Below, piece by piece: positions 27,764 through 38,943 of a stretch of DNA of 64,000 nucleotides (the stretch's first letter is position 1; the number at the start of each line of letters is the position of its first letter). The stretch is from Holophagaceae bacterium (GTDB lineage Bacteria > Acidobacteriota > Holophagae > Holophagales > Holophagaceae). The notes beneath the pieces are model-generated. The model ran no database searches. It was given only the letters and a program-made list of their open reading frames with translations, and was not told the DNA's origin. The stretch covers positions 20,096 to 84,095 of the forward strand of contig JANYAS010000119.1 in assembly GCA_025361205.1 (NCBI GenBank), given 5' to 3'. Both the position numbers and the translations under genes were made by a program.

Positions 27764-30700
27764 GCGCACACGTAGGCTACGACCCCGAACACCCGACCTT
27801 CCTCCAGCGGATCATCCGCTTTTCGGCGGAGAACCGCTGGCTGGTGATGGCCGCCTCCGTGCTGCTGATCGTCATGTCCTTCTGGACCATGCGGAACATC
27901 CCCCTGGATGCCCTGCCGGATCTCAGCGACACCCAGGTGATCATCTACACCAAGTGGGACCGCAGCCCCGACATCGTGGAAGACCAGGTGACCTACCCCA
28001 TCGTGACCGCCCTCCTGGGCGCCCCGAAGGTGAAGGCCGTGCGGGCCCTGTCAGACTTCGGCTTCTCCTATGTCTATGTGATCTACGAGGACGGCACGGA
28101 CATCTACTGGGCCCGGTCCCGGACCCTGGAATACCTCAGCAAGATCATCTCCAGCCTGCCGCCCGGCGTGACGCCGTCGCTAGGTCCCGACGCCACCTCG
28201 GTGGGCTGGGTCTACCAGTACGCCCTGGTGGACCACAGCGGCAAGCACAGCATGGATGAATTGCGGTCCCTGCAGGACTGGTTCCTCCGCTACGGCATTC
28301 AGAGCACGCCCGGCGTGGCCGAAGTGGCCACGGTGGGGGGCCAGGCCCGGCAGTTCCAGGTCCAGGTGGATCCCAACAAGTTGGCGGCTTACAAGATCCC
28401 CATCGAAGCCGTCATCAACGCGGTGAAATCCTCCAATTCGGAGGTGGGTGGTCGCCTGGTGGAATACGGCGGACGGGAGTACATGGTCCGGGGCCGGGGC
28501 TACGTGAAGACCACCCAGGATCTCGAAAAGGCTGTGCTCAAGGCCGAGAATGGCACACCTGTCCGCATCAGCGAGGTGGCCACCGTCACCCTGGGACCGG
28601 AAATGCGCCGGGGCATTGCGGATCTGGATGGCCACGGCGATGTGGTCGGCGGCATCGTGATCATGCGCCAGGGCGAGAATGCCTTGAATGTCATCGAACG
28701 GGTCAAGACCAGGATCAAGGAGCTGAAGCAGGGCCTGCCCGAAGGCGTGGAAGTCATCACGGTCTATGACCGCTCCACGCTGATCAACAACGCCATCACC
28801 ACAGTGAAGCACAAGCTCATCGAGGAAATGATCGTCGTCTCGATCATCATCCTGATCTTTCTGTGGCATATCCCGTCGGCCATCGTGCCCATCATCACGA
28901 TCCCCGTGAGCGTGGCCCTGGCCTTCATCCCGATGTACGGCATTGGCCAGAACGCCAACCTGATGAGCCTGGCAGGCATCGCCATTTCCATCGGCGTGCT
29001 GGTGGACGGGGCCATCGTCGAGGTGGAGAACGCCTACAAAAAGATCGAACGGTGGATCGAAGCCGGGAAACCGGGGAGCTTCTACCACGTCCGGCTCGAA
29101 GCCCTCATGGAAGTGGGGCCCTCGGTATTTTTCTCCCTGCTGGTGGTGGCGGTGAGCTTCCTGCCCATCTTCACCCTGATGGATCAGGAGGGTCGCCTCT
29201 TCAAGCCCCTGGCCTTCTCCAAGAACTTCGCCATGGGCATCGCCGCCCTCCTGGCGCTCACCCTTGATCCGGCCATGCGCATGCTCTTCGCCCGGGTGGA
29301 GCCTTTCACCTTCAAGCCCAAGTGGCTGGCCTGGACCGCCACGCAGATTGCCGTGGGCAAGTACTACGCCGAGGAGAAGCATCCCATCAGCGTCTTCCTC
29401 CATTGGATCTACGAACGGCCCTGCCGCTTCGTGGTGAAGCACGCCAAGGCGACCATCGCCGTGGCCATTCTCCTGGTGGTGGCCACCATCCCGGCCTTCG
29501 TGAGCTTGGGCACTGAGTTCATGCCGCCCCTGAACGAAGGCACGCTGCTCTACATGCCCTCGACGCTGCCGGGCCTCAGCCAGACCGAGGCCCAGCGCAT
29601 CCTCCAGGTGCAGGATCGCCTCATCAAGACGGTGCCCGAAGTGGATCGTGTCTTTGGCAAGGCCGGCCGGGCCGACACCTCCACGGATCCGGCGCCCTTT
29701 TCCATGATGGAGACGGTGATCAACCTGAAGCCCGAAGACCAGTGGCGAGAGAAGCCCCGCTGGTTCAGCTCCTGGGCTCCGGACTTCCTCAAGGCCATCC
29801 TCCGGCCCATCTGGCGGGATCGCATCACCCAGGAGGAGATCGTCGCGGAGTTGGACCGCGTCGTGAAACTCCCCGCCATTCCCAACGCCTGGACCATGCC
29901 CATCAAGGCGCGCTTGGACATGCTCAGCACCGGTATCCGCACGCCCGTGGGCCTGAAGATCAACGGCGCCGATCTGGAGACCATCCAGAAGGTCGCGGTC
30001 GACGCCGAGCGCATCCTGCAAGGCGTGCCGGGTACCCGCAGCGCCTTTGCCGAACGCACGGCCCAGGGCTATTTCCTGGACTTCGTGCTGAAACGGGAGC
30101 AACTGGCCCGCTACGGCATCAGCGTCGAGCAGGCCAACATGCTGGTGATGACCGCCATCGGCGGCGACAACCAAAGCACCGTCTACGCAGGCCGGGAACG
30201 GTACCCCATCAATGTGCGCTACGCCCGGGACTACCGGGAAAGCCCGGAAGCCCTTCAGCGGGTCCTCATCCCCGCGCCGGGGGGCGCCATGATCCCCATG
30301 GAAGCGATCGCGGAGCTCAAGTGGACCACCGGCCCGGCCATGATCCGCGATGAGAACGGCCAAATGAACGGCTACGTCCTGGTGGACTTCGACACCTCCA
30401 AATTCGATGTTGGGTCCTACGTTCACAGCGCCAAGACGGCCATCGAAAAGGAACTCAAACTGCCCGCGGGGTACAGCCTCACCTGGTCCGGCCAGTACGA
30501 GAACATGATCCGCGTGAAGGAGCGGCTGAAGCTCATCCTGCCCATCACGTTGGTGCTGATCTTCGGGCTGCTCTACGCCAACACGAAGAGCGCCTTCAAG
30601 GCCTCCATCGTGATGCTGGCCGTGCCCTTCAGCGCCATCGGCGCCTTCTGGTTCCTGTGGCTGCTGGGCTACAATATGAGCATTGCCGTGTGGGTGGGCC

Positions 30701-31092
30701 TCATTGCTCTGATGGGGTTGGACGCCGAAACGGGCGTGTTCATGCTGCTCTTCCTGGACCTCAGCCATGAAGAAGCCCAAAAGGAAGGCCGCCTGAACAC
30801 CACGGGCGACCTCGTGGAAGCCATCATCCACGGTGCCGTCAAGCGAGTGCGCCCCAAGGCGATGACGGTCTTTGCAGCGTTCATGGGCCTGCTCCCCATC
30901 ATGTGGAGCACCGGCACCGGCGCCGACGTCATGAAGCGCATCGCCGCCCCCATGGTGGGCGGCCTGGCCACCAGCTTCCTCCTCGAGCTACTGGTCTACC
31001 CCTCCATCTACTACCTCTGGAAGAAGAAGGAGGTCGTGGAAGGACCCGTGACACCCGAACCCGTTCCGAGCCTCTCACTGGAACCAGCCTGA
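27760..31092 (+). CDS. cusA: CusA/CzcA-type RND permease
   Basis: 1110 aa; [36 protein letters not shown]; 4-nt GTGA overlap with cusB. Confidence 0.95.
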   Translation: MSAHVGYDPEHPTFLQRIIRFSAENRWLVMAASVLLIVMSFWTMRNIPLDALPDLSDTQVIIYTKWDRSPDIVEDQVTYPIVTALLGAPKVKAVRALSDFGFSYVYVIYEDGTDIYWARSRTLEYLSKIISSLPPGVTPSLGPDATSVGWVYQYALVDHSGKHSMDELRSLQDWFLRYGIQSTPGVAEVATVGGQARQFQVQVDPNKLAAYKIPIEAVINAVKSSNSEVGGRLVEYGGREYMVRGRGYVKTTQDLEKAVLKAENGTPVRISEVATVTLGPEMRRGIADLDGHGDVVGGIVIMRQGENALNVIERVKTRIKELKQGLPEGVEVITVYDRSTLINNAITTVKHKLIEEMIVVSIIILIFLWHIPSAIVPIITIPVSVALAFIPMYGIGQNANLMSLAGIAISIGVLVDGAIVEVENAYKKIERWIEAGKPGSFYHVRLEALMEVGPSVFFSLLVVAVSFLPIFTLMDQEGRLFKPLAFSKNFAMGIAALLALTLDPAMRMLFARVEPFTFKPKWLAWTATQIAVGKYYAEEKHPISVFLHWIYERPCRFVVKHAKATIAVAILLVVATIPAFVSLGTEFMPPLNEGTLLYMPSTLPGLSQTEAQRILQVQDRLIKTVPEVDRVFGKAGRADTSTDPAPFSMMETVINLKPEDQWREKPRWFSSWAPDFLKAILRPIWRDRITQEEIVAELDRVVKLPAIPNAWTMPIKARLDMLSTGIRTPVGLKINGADLETIQKVAVDAERILQGVPGTRSAFAERTAQGYFLDFVLKREQLARYGISVEQANMLVMTAIGGDNQSTVYAGRERYPINVRYARDYRESPEALQRVLIPAPGGAMIPMEAIAELKWTTGPAMIRDENGQMNGYVLVDFDTSKFDVGSYVHSAKTAIEKELKLPAGYSLTWSGQYENMIRVKERLKLILPITLVLIFGLLYANTKSAFKASIVMLAVPFSAIGAFWFLWLLGYNMSIAVWVGLIALMGLDAETGVFMLLFLDLSHEEAQKEGRLNTTGDLVEAIIHGAVKRVRPKAMTVFAAFMGLLPIMWSTGTGADVMKRIAAPMVGGLATSFLLELLVYPSIYYLWKKKEVVEGPVTPEPVPSLSLEPA

Positions 31093-31118
31093 GTTCACCT
31101 TTCATTAAGGAGTTTCCA

Positions 31119-31514
31119 ATGAATGCATCACTCTTCTTCCTTCCCGTCTTTCTGACGCTTTTCGCGCTCCCGGCCCAGGCCCAGTGTGGCCCCAGCCATC
31201 ACGGGTCAAACCAGGGACACTCCGGGCACCAGGAAAGTGCTCCCGAGAGAGTCCACGCTACCAATACGATCTGCCCCGTCATGGGACAGCCTGTCAAACC
31301 TGTAAGGGATCGCGAGGTGGTCATTCGCGGGACCTACTACTTGGTTTGCTGCGACGGGTGTGGCCCGGAGATGTCCGAGCACTACAACAAATACCTCGAC
31401 AAGGATGGGCGTCCCCTGAATGACCCGCAAAGAGAATCGAACCAGGCCGGGAAGATCTCGGAACCTCCCACCACCACTGCATCTCCATCGAAGCACGATG
31501 GCCATCAGCACTGA
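31119..31514 (+). CDS. secreted YHS-like putative metal-binding protein
   Basis: NTICPVMGQPVKPVRDREVVIRGTYYLVCCDGCGPEMSEHYNKYLDKDGRP, His-rich ends. Confidence 0.75.
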   Translation: MNASLFFLPVFLTLFALPAQAQCGPSHHGSNQGHSGHQESAPERVHATNTICPVMGQPVKPVRDREVVIRGTYYLVCCDGCGPEMSEHYNKYLDKDGRPLNDPQRESNQAGKISEPPTTTASPSKHDGHQH

Positions 31515-31652
31515 TGATGGTCGAAGGATTTCCTCATTTTTCTTGATGGCGGCCCCTGACGGCATTGGCCTTCGAGGTCCGCACGAACGGTGGCGCCATG
31601 AACGGCCTGGGCCTCTCCGTCCTTTCTTGGCCGTAACCCTGAAGGAACAACC

Positions 31653-31880
31653 ATGCTCAACCTGCTCTTCGCCCTGGCCGTCACGGCCAGTCCCCAAGTT
31701 AAACCTGCCACCAACACGGCCTGCCCCGTCCTCGGCGGCAAGGTGTCGGAAAAATCGAAGACTGTCGTGGCGCGCGGCCAGGAATACCGCATCTGCTGCG
31801 GTGGCTGCGACACGACCCTGCTCAAGAATCCCGACAAGTACCTTGGGAAGGACGGCACGCCGAAGAACGCAAAGATGTAA
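31653..31880 (+). CDS. secreted YHS-like small protein
   Basis: NTACPVLGGKVSEKSKTVVARGQEYRICCGGCDTTLLKNPDKYLGKDG. Confidence 0.75.
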   Translation: MLNLLFALAVTASPQVKPATNTACPVLGGKVSEKSKTVVARGQEYRICCGGCDTTLLKNPDKYLGKDGTPKNAKM

Positions 31881-31962
31881 TCATTGCAACCATCCCATCC
31901 CCATGTGTCAATCGGCCACAGGGGGTGCGGTTACATTGGGAGCCGATGATTTCGGAGGTCTC

Positions 31963-32202
31963 ATGTTTCATACAGCCCTGCTCAGCCTTGCCGTCCTGGC
32001 CGCTCCCGCGGCCGACAAGGCCAAGCCCGCCACCAACACCAAGGATCCCGTCTGCAAGATGACCGTGGACGAAAAATCAGCGACCTTCGCCGTGCGTGGC
32101 CGGGACTACCGCGTGTGCAGCAAGCATTGTGGCGATGCGCTCCAGAAGGATCCAGACAAGTACTTGGATAAGGACGGAAGCGTGAAGGCGGAAAAAAAGT
32201 AA
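31963..32202 (+). CDS. secreted YHS domain protein
   Basis: NTKDPVCKMTVDEKSATFAVRGRDYRVCSKHCGDALQKDPDKYLDKDGSVK; RBS GGAGG. Confidence 0.8.
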   Translation: MFHTALLSLAVLAAPAADKAKPATNTKDPVCKMTVDEKSATFAVRGRDYRVCSKHCGDALQKDPDKYLDKDGSVKAEKK

Positions 32203-32492
32203 AGTAGGGACATCTCCCCCTTCAGGCCCCGAGGCGGTGGCGTTGTTCGCTGTCCCGGGGCCTTGGTGCATCCAATTTTCCAACCCAGGTGAACCGATGA
32301 TTCGCGAAAATTTACAAAGTCTACAAAGATGCCGTAATTGGAAAGAATGTCGGGAAATTAACATCTCTTAGCTTGCTGGAGTCGGGTTAGCGGCCTAGGG
32401 TGGATGCACTATCCCAATTCTTCCCGCGTCATTCGGGTGACCCCGTTCACCCGGATTCCGTGTTCCAGCTACCCCATCCCTCCGGAGGTTCT

Positions 32493-34148
32493 GTGCGACA
32501 CGCAGTTCCCTTCCTCCTTCCGACCCTGCTGCTGGCGGTCCCAGCGGACCAGATCCGGTCCGACGCCCTCTTCCGCGAGGCCCGGGGCCATCTGGCCGCC
32601 CGCGCCTTCCAGATGGGCCTCGGCCCGCAGGCCGGTTTCACCTTCAAGAACCACCATGCTGACGGCCTCGGCGAGGACCACCTCCGCGTCCATCAGACCT
32701 ACAAGGGTGTGCCCGTATTTGAAGGCGAGGCCATCGTCCATTTCCGGAACGGACGAGTGCGCGCCGTTACGGATGACCTGGTCCGGGGGATTTCGCTATC
32801 TGTGGAACCCACCCTTGGGCGGTCCGAGGCCCTGGCCGCCGCCCACGCCGTACTGGCACCGCGCGGAGCCTACACCCGTGAACCGGAGGTCACCCTCGTC
32901 GTCGCCGGCCTCGACTCTGAGCGCCAAGGCAACCGGATGGTCCGCCAGGCCCTGACCTACCACGTCCACACCGAGTTGGAGAATGGCGCCCAGGAGACGA
33001 AACACATGGACTTCCTGGTGGATGCCCACACCGGGAAGGTCCTCGAGTCCTGGGACACGCTCCACACGGCGGGGGCCACCGGTTCCGGCCAATCCCAGTG
33101 GTACGGGACCGTGAACCTTTCCACCAACGGCACGGCCTCAGGCTATGAACTGCGGGACATGACCCGGGGCACCGGCGGCACCTTCGGGAACAACGTCACC
33201 ACCAACCTCCTGAACGGCACGTCGGGCACCGGGACGATCTTCACGGATGCCGACAACCTCTGGGGTGACGGGCTCCAGTACAACGGCTCCGCCGGCATGA
33301 CCGCCAACGCCCAGACGGCGGCCGTGGATGGCCACCGGGGCGCCCAGGCCACCTGGGACTTCTACCAGAACGTCTTCGGTCGAAACGGCATCGACAATGC
33401 CGGCACGGCGTCCTACAGCCGCATGCACTACGGCAGCCAGTACGACAACGCCTTCTGGTCCGACAGCTGCTTCTGCATGACCTACGGCGATGGCGCTGCG
33501 GGCGGGTCCGTGGGCGAGGCCGACCTCGACACCGTGGGCCACGAGATGACCCACGGGGTCTGTGCCGCCACTGCCAACCTCGTCTACCGCAAGGAATCCG
33601 GCGGTCTGAACGAAGCGAACTCCGACATCTTCGGCACCCTGGTCGAGTTCTACACCCTCAACGGTGGCACCGGCAGCTTCATCCCCAGCACACCTGGCTC
33701 TGGACCCATCACCGCCAACTACAAGCTGTTCGAGAACAGCTGGGGCCACGCCTATCCGAACGAGGCCCTGCGCTGGATGTACAAACCCAGTCGCGATGGC
33801 CGTAGCCCCGACTTCTATAGCAGCACCCTCGGGAGGTTGGATGTTCACTACAGCTCCGGCGTGGCCAACCACTTCTTCTTCCTGCTGGCCCACGGTAGTC
33901 AGGTGGACAGCCTGTGCGACAACATTGCCTCGCCCATGACCAACGGGGTCACGGCCATCACGGGGATCGGCAACCATAAGGCCGGGCAGATTTGGTATCG
34001 GGCCCTCACCACCTACATGACGAAGCGCACCGACTACGCAGGCGCCCGCACCGCCACCCTGAACGCCGCTGCCGACCTCTTCGGGGGAACGGGCAGCGTG
34101 GAATACACCACCGTCAACACCGCCTGGCTGGCCGTGAACGTGAGGTAG
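32493..34148 (+). CDS. M4 (thermolysin) family metallopeptidase
   Basis: GHEMTHGVCAATANLVYRKESGGLNEANSDIFG; GTG start with GGAGG. Confidence 0.93.
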   Translation: MRHAVPFLLPTLLLAVPADQIRSDALFREARGHLAARAFQMGLGPQAGFTFKNHHADGLGEDHLRVHQTYKGVPVFEGEAIVHFRNGRVRAVTDDLVRGISLSVEPTLGRSEALAAAHAVLAPRGAYTREPEVTLVVAGLDSERQGNRMVRQALTYHVHTELENGAQETKHMDFLVDAHTGKVLESWDTLHTAGATGSGQSQWYGTVNLSTNGTASGYELRDMTRGTGGTFGNNVTTNLLNGTSGTGTIFTDADNLWGDGLQYNGSAGMTANAQTAAVDGHRGAQATWDFYQNVFGRNGIDNAGTASYSRMHYGSQYDNAFWSDSCFCMTYGDGAAGGSVGEADLDTVGHEMTHGVCAATANLVYRKESGGLNEANSDIFGTLVEFYTLNGGTGSFIPSTPGSGPITANYKLFENSWGHAYPNEALRWMYKPSRDGRSPDFYSSTLGRLDVHYSSGVANHFFFLLAHGSQVDSLCDNIASPMTNGVTAITGIGNHKAGQIWYRALTTYMTKRTDYAGARTATLNAAADLFGGTGSVEYTTVNTAWLAVNVR

Positions 34149-34168
34149 GGGTCTGCTTTCCCCCGGGG

Positions 34169-34810
34169 TCAGAGCGGATCTGGTCCCGGGGAATCGGCGC
34201 AATCCTGCAGCACGTCCAGCCAGGCCTTCAGGATGAAGGCCGTGGCACCCCAGAGGGGCGCCTGAGGCAGTTCAAGACGTGGCACAGTGAGGACCTGACC
34301 GCAGCGCTCAAGGCGTTCCACGGTCCAGGGTGCCGCCATGAGCGGCGCCAGGGGCAGCATGAGCACCTGTTCCAGTTCGTGGTCCAGGCGGAACCGGGGT
34401 TCGGGGTATTCCCACCGGAAGAACACGGGCGTAAAGCGGACACGGGCCTTGGCGACGCCGTCGGGGAAGCAGCCCAGTTCCCAGAGCCCCTCGGTGACGC
34501 CGATCTCCTCGGCCACCTCACGGCGGGCGGTGGCGGGCAGGTCCCGGTCCCGGGGCTCCACCATGCCGCCCGGGAAGGCGATCTCGCCCGGGTGATGCGG
34601 CGCGCCGAAGCCCCGCTGCACCAGCACGACCTTCCGGGCGCCCACTTCGTCGCCCCACAGGATCACCCCCACGGCGGCGCGCCGGGGATCCTTCGGGATC
34701 CGGGCGCTGAGCTTGTGGGGATTCGACCCGAGGTGGGGACGGCGCAGGCTTTCGGAGATGCACGGCCAGGGCAGCGGCGGCGCGTCGACGGGAGGGCGCC
34801 AGGCGCTCAT
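34169..34810 (-). CDS. NUDIX hydrolase, CoA pyrophosphatase-like
   Basis: GEIAFPGGMVEPRDRDLPATARREVAEEIGV. Confidence 0.9.
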   Translation of the reverse strand: MSAWRPPVDAPPLPWPCISESLRRPHLGSNPHKLSARIPKDPRRAAVGVILWGDEVGARKVVLVQRGFGAPHHPGEIAFPGGMVEPRDRDLPATARREVAEEIGVTEGLWELGCFPDGVAKARVRFTPVFFRWEYPEPRFRLDHELEQVLMLPLAPLMAAPWTVERLERCGQVLTVPRLELPQAPLWGATAFILKAWLDVLQDCADSPGPDPL

Positions 34811-37032
34811 TTCACCTTCCCGAAGACCGACCCCTTCACGCGCTCAACCGTGTAAACGCCACGGATGCGGCGAAGGCCCGCCATCAATTCAACGAGGTGG
34901 GCCCGGTCGCGCACGCGCAGGGCGATGTGGAAGAGTCCGGCGCCCTCTTCGGTCGCCGAGCCATGGAAGCGCTGGACGTTGATGCCCACGCGCTGGATGC
35001 CTTCGGACACTGCGGCCACCATGCCGGGCCGGTCCTCGGTGGTGAGGGCGATCTCGGTATCATACAGCTCCGTGCCGTGCTTGCCCCAGGCCACGTTCAC
35101 GCGGCGCTCGGGATGCAGGGTGGCGGTGTTGAGCTGGGGACAGTCCGCGCGGTGGATGGCGGTACCCCGGGTGCGGGTGATATAGCCGATCACCTCGTCG
35201 CCCCAAATGGGTTTGCAGCAGGCCGCCAGCGTGTACAGGATGCCGGTGGTATCGCCGACCACCACCGAATCCAGGAGGTTCGAAGTGTTTTCCTTCGGCT
35301 TGGCGCGCTCGGGTTCGGGGATCAACGGCTCGAGGAGCTTGTGCACCGTGATGCGGCCGAAACCCAGGGCCGCGTAGACCGCGTCCCAGCTGGCAATCTT
35401 CAGCTCGGCCAACCGGGCCTCGAGCTTGGCGTGCGATTCGGGATCGTCCAGGCGCACGGACAGGTGGCGAGCCTCGCGCTCGAGGCGTTCGCGGCCCAGG
35501 GTGATGGCGTGGGCGCGTTCCTCCTCGCGGATGAAGGCCTGAATTCGGCCCTTGGCGCCGGCGGACTTAACGAAGCCGAGCCAGTCGCGGCTGGGCTTGT
35601 GGTCGGGCCGGGTGAGGATCTCCACGCGGTCGCCGTTCTCCAGCGTGTGCCTCAGCGGCACGATGCGCCCGTTGACCTTGGCGCCCACGCAGCGGTGTCC
35701 CACCTCGGTGTGGATGGCGTAGGCGAAATCCACGGGCGTGCTGCCCTCCACCAGGCTGCGCAGATCGCCCTTCGGGGTGAACACCTGGATGCGGTTGAAG
35801 GTCAGCTCGCCGCGCAGGTTCGCCACCAGATCCCGGCTGTCCTGGGCATCCTGGTGCAGCTCGACCATCCGGCGCAGGAAAACGACCTGGTTGATCTCGG
35901 AGCGGTTCGCGATGCGGCCGTCCTTGTAGGTCCAGTGGCTGGCGATGCCCGCCTCGGCGTGCAGGTGCATTTCCTCGGTGCGGATTTGCACTTCGAAAAC
36001 GTCGCCCGAGGTCATCAGTACGGTGGTGTGAATGCTCTGGTAGCCGTTCTCTTTCGGCAGGCTGATGTAGTCCTTGAACTTGCCGGGAACGGGCTTGAAC
36101 AGGCCGTGCACCAGGCCCAGGGCCGTGTAGCAGCTGGCGCGATCCGGGCAGATGATGCGATAGGCCAGCCAGTCGTGGATGTCATCAAAGCCCTTGGCCT
36201 GGGCGCCCATCTTTTTCCAGATGCCGTAGAGGTGCTTGATGCGCCCGTACACATGGGCCGCAATGCCCTGCTGGCGAAGGATGGCCTGGAGGGCGCCGTG
36301 GATCTCCTGGATGGTGCCTGAGAGCTTGGCCCGCTTCCGTTCCACTGCCCCCAGCAGCTCGGCATGCTGCTCAGGCTCGAGTTGGCGGAAGGCGAGATCC
36401 TCGAGTTCCAGCCGCACCACGCCCATCCCCAGGCGGTTGGCGAGGGGCGCGAAGAGCTCCAGCGTCTCCCGCGAGATGCGGCGGCGCTTTTCCTCATCCA
36501 TCACGCCCAGGGTCTTCATGTTGTGCAGGCGATCCGCCAGCTTCACCAGCAGCACGCGCACATCCTTGCCCATGGCCACCAGCAGCTTGCGGACATTCTC
36601 GGCGTTGAGTAGGTGCCGGTCGGTGAAGGCCAGCTTGCTCATTTTGGTGAGCCCGTCCACGATCTCGGAAATTTCTTCCCCAAATTGAGCCTTCACCTGG
36701 GCTTGGGTCATGAGGGTATCTTCGACCACGTCGTGCAGCATCCCGCAGGCCACGCTCGCCGCGTCCAGCCGCCAATCCGCCAAACTCTGGGCCACAGCCA
36801 GGGGGTGAAAGAAATAGGCTTCGCCGCTCTTGCGGACCTGGGTGGCATGCATCTCCCGGCCCACCGCGAAGGCCCGGTTCAGCAGGGCCACATCGCCGTT
36901 GGGATGGTGCTGAAGGAACGAGGCCTTCACCCGCTCATAGGCCCCCTCCAGCGTCAGGCAGGACTCATCCCCACAAGCTGAACCTTCCCCCTCGCGGAGG
37001 ACGGGCTCCATGGCCTTCCCAGGCGTAACCAT
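34807..37032 (-). CDS. RelA/SpoT family (p)ppGpp synthetase/hydrolase
   Basis: HD domain HPLAVAQSLADWRLDAASVACGMLHDVVEDT, synthetase, TGS DFAYAIHTEVGHRCVGAKVNGR, ACT; 4-nt overlap with NUDIX gene. Confidence 0.95.
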   Translation of the reverse strand: MVTPGKAMEPVLREGEGSACGDESCLTLEGAYERVKASFLQHHPNGDVALLNRAFAVGREMHATQVRKSGEAYFFHPLAVAQSLADWRLDAASVACGMLHDVVEDTLMTQAQVKAQFGEEISEIVDGLTKMSKLAFTDRHLLNAENVRKLLVAMGKDVRVLLVKLADRLHNMKTLGVMDEEKRRRISRETLELFAPLANRLGMGVVRLELEDLAFRQLEPEQHAELLGAVERKRAKLSGTIQEIHGALQAILRQQGIAAHVYGRIKHLYGIWKKMGAQAKGFDDIHDWLAYRIICPDRASCYTALGLVHGLFKPVPGKFKDYISLPKENGYQSIHTTVLMTSGDVFEVQIRTEEMHLHAEAGIASHWTYKDGRIANRSEINQVVFLRRMVELHQDAQDSRDLVANLRGELTFNRIQVFTPKGDLRSLVEGSTPVDFAYAIHTEVGHRCVGAKVNGRIVPLRHTLENGDRVEILTRPDHKPSRDWLGFVKSAGAKGRIQAFIREEERAHAITLGRERLEREARHLSVRLDDPESHAKLEARLAELKIASWDAVYAALGFGRITVHKLLEPLIPEPERAKPKENTSNLLDSVVVGDTTGILYTLAACCKPIWGDEVIGYITRTRGTAIHRADCPQLNTATLHPERRVNVAWGKHGTELYDTEIALTTEDRPGMVAAVSEGIQRVGINVQRFHGSATEEGAGLFHIALRVRDRAHLVELMAGLRRIRGVYTVERVKGSVFGKVK

Positions 37033-37108
37033 GGTTGAGTGTCGCGCAGCGGCTGACCAGATGCCATACCGGAAGTGCGGGAAACAGGGGGGAAGGATTT
37101 GAACTTGA

Positions 37109-37215
37109 AACCGCAGATGACGCAGATTGCGCAGATAAGAGATGGCGGTCACGCTCCGCATCGTGGAAAGGTGAGGCTGATGCTTCATCTGCGGGAATCT
37201 GGGCCATCTGCGGTT
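37109..37215. repeat. 9-nt-periodic hairpin element, CGCAGATGA family, copy C
   Basis: Left arm 37109-37136 identical to copy A left arm; right arm 37187-37215. Confidence 0.85.
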
Positions 37216-37258
37216 CCATGTCTTTCCTTCTTCTCGCCACCTGCCACACACTCGGAGC

Positions 37259-38119
37259 ATGCCGCACCGATCCGCTTCCGACGATGCCCCCGCCTACAAG
37301 GGCTGGATGCGCCCAGGCCCCACGCCCCCCGGCGGTGTGGAGCTGGAACCCGGGGAAACCCTGGACGGCCTCTGCGGGCGGTGGCGCATCTTTCAGCTGA
37401 AGAAAGGCCACCGCTTCAGCGTGGATGACCTGGTGACGGCCTGGTACGGCACCACCTGGTGCCCCCGGGCTGGCCGCATCGCGGACCTGGGCTCCGGCAT
37501 CGGCAGCGTGGCCCTGATGGCCGCCTGGCGCTGCCCCGGAGCCGAGGTGCACACCGTGGAGGCCCAGGAGCAGAGCCTGCACCTGGCCCAGAAAAGCATC
37601 CGCTTCAACGGCCAGGAGGGCCGGGTCTTCCCCCGCCTGGGCGACCTGCGGGATCCCGACCTGTTCGCGGATCAGGCTCCCTTTGACCTCGTGCTGGGCA
37701 CGCCCCCCTACTGGCCCGAGGGCGACCGCTTGCCCGCCGCCCACTCCCAGGCTGTGCCCGCCCGGCTGGAGGTCCGTGGCAGCCTAGCCGACTACGCTCT
37801 GGCCGCCGCCCGTCTTTTGGCCCCGGGGGGGATCTTCGCCTGCGTCTTTCCCAATGACCAGCGGGTGCGGGCCCTCACGGCCCTGAGGGAGGCTGGCCTG
37901 CTCTGCCTCCACCGTCGCGAGATCCTTTTCAAGGACGGTGAACCCTACGGCCTGGATGTCTTCGCCGCCGGCCGACGTCAGGATTACCCCGAGGATTTCG
38001 AGTCCCGCGCCCAGTGTCCCGAGGTCGAAGCCCCGATCCTCATCCGTCAAACCGACGGCAGCGTGGATCCCGGCATCGCCCGGGTGAGGCTGGCCGTGGG
38101 GTTCCCGCCGGGGCGGTGA
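37259..38119 (+). CDS. SAM methyltransferase, TrmN6-like
   Basis: RFSVDDLVTAWYG...IADLGSGIGSVALMAA...DLVLGTPPYWPEG. Confidence 0.8.
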   Translation: MPHRSASDDAPAYKGWMRPGPTPPGGVELEPGETLDGLCGRWRIFQLKKGHRFSVDDLVTAWYGTTWCPRAGRIADLGSGIGSVALMAAWRCPGAEVHTVEAQEQSLHLAQKSIRFNGQEGRVFPRLGDLRDPDLFADQAPFDLVLGTPPYWPEGDRLPAAHSQAVPARLEVRGSLADYALAAARLLAPGGIFACVFPNDQRVRALTALREAGLLCLHRREILFKDGEPYGLDVFAAGRRQDYPEDFESRAQCPEVEAPILIRQTDGSVDPGIARVRLAVGFPPGR

Positions 38120-38175
38120 CGTCCGAAATTGGGGAGGTTGGGGCTCCCATCCGATAAGCCACCTGAGGTCAGACC

Positions 38176-38943
38176 ATGGATCGAGGCAGTTTCCTGGGCG
38201 TGTTGCTGGGGTTTGCGCTGCTGGCAGTGGCCATCGGACTGGGGCCCAATCCCAGGATCTTTTTCAATCTGCCAAGCATCATCGTGGTGGTGGGAGGGGT
38301 GATCTCGGCCACGTTGATCCGGTTCCCGCTGGAGCACGTGAGCTACGCCTTTTCCATCGCCTCGCGGGCCTTCTTCACCCGGGCGCCTGCGACCCAGGCC
38401 CTGGTGGGGCAAATCGTGGGCCTGTCCCAGCGGGCGCGGCGGGAGGGCCTGCTGAATATGGAGAAGTCCTTGGACGTGGAGGGCTTCCTGGCCAAGGGCC
38501 TACGCATGGTGGTGGACCAGTCCGACCGGGAGCACATCCATGGGGTGCTGGCTCAGGAACTGCGCGCCACGCAGGAGCGCCACCACCAGGGGCAGGAGAT
38601 CTTCCGGTTCATCGCCTTAAGCGCGCCCTCCTTCGGCATGGTGGGCACCCTGATTGGCATGGTGCAGCTCTTCGCCAGCATCAAGGATCCTTCCAACATC
38701 GGCGGCGCCATGGCCCTGTCCCTGCTGTCCACGCTGTACGGCGCGGTCATCGCCTACCTGCTGGCCATCCCCATTGCCGGGAAGCTGGAACTGCGCAGCA
38801 AGGAGGAACTACAGCTCAAGAACATCATGCTGGAAGGGGTATTGGGCATTCAGGCGGAGATGCATCCCGCGGCCCTGGAGGCCCAGCTGAATGCCTTCCT
38901 GGCGCCGAAGGAACGGGGCGCCGACCGGAGGGCCCGTGGCTAA
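38176..38943 (+). CDS. motA: flagellar motor protein MotA
   Basis: MDRGSFLGVLLGFALLAVAIGLG...GMVGTLIGMVQLFA. Confidence 0.9.
   Translation: MDRGSFLGVLLGFALLAVAIGLGPNPRIFFNLPSIIVVVGGVISATLIRFPLEHVSYAFSIASRAFFTRAPATQALVGQIVGLSQRARREGLLNMEKSLDVEGFLAKGLRMVVDQSDREHIHGVLAQELRATQERHHQGQEIFRFIALSAPSFGMVGTLIGMVQLFASIKDPSNIGGAMALSLLSTLYGAVIAYLLAIPIAGKLELRSKEELQLKNIMLEGVLGIQAEMHPAALEAQLNAFLAPKERGADRRARG

Noticed and set aside
28180-30831. 883-aa minus-strand ORF
   Set aside because: Antisense shadow of cusA; His/Asp/Gly-rich composition typical of GC-rich complementary frames, no domain signature
32224-32263. AGGCCCCG...CGGGGCCT hairpin after the last YHS gene
   Set aside because: Only 8-bp stem with a long loop and no U-tract; too weak to call a terminator
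34897-36321. 474-aa plus-strand ORF
   Set aside because: Antisense of RelA/SpoT gene
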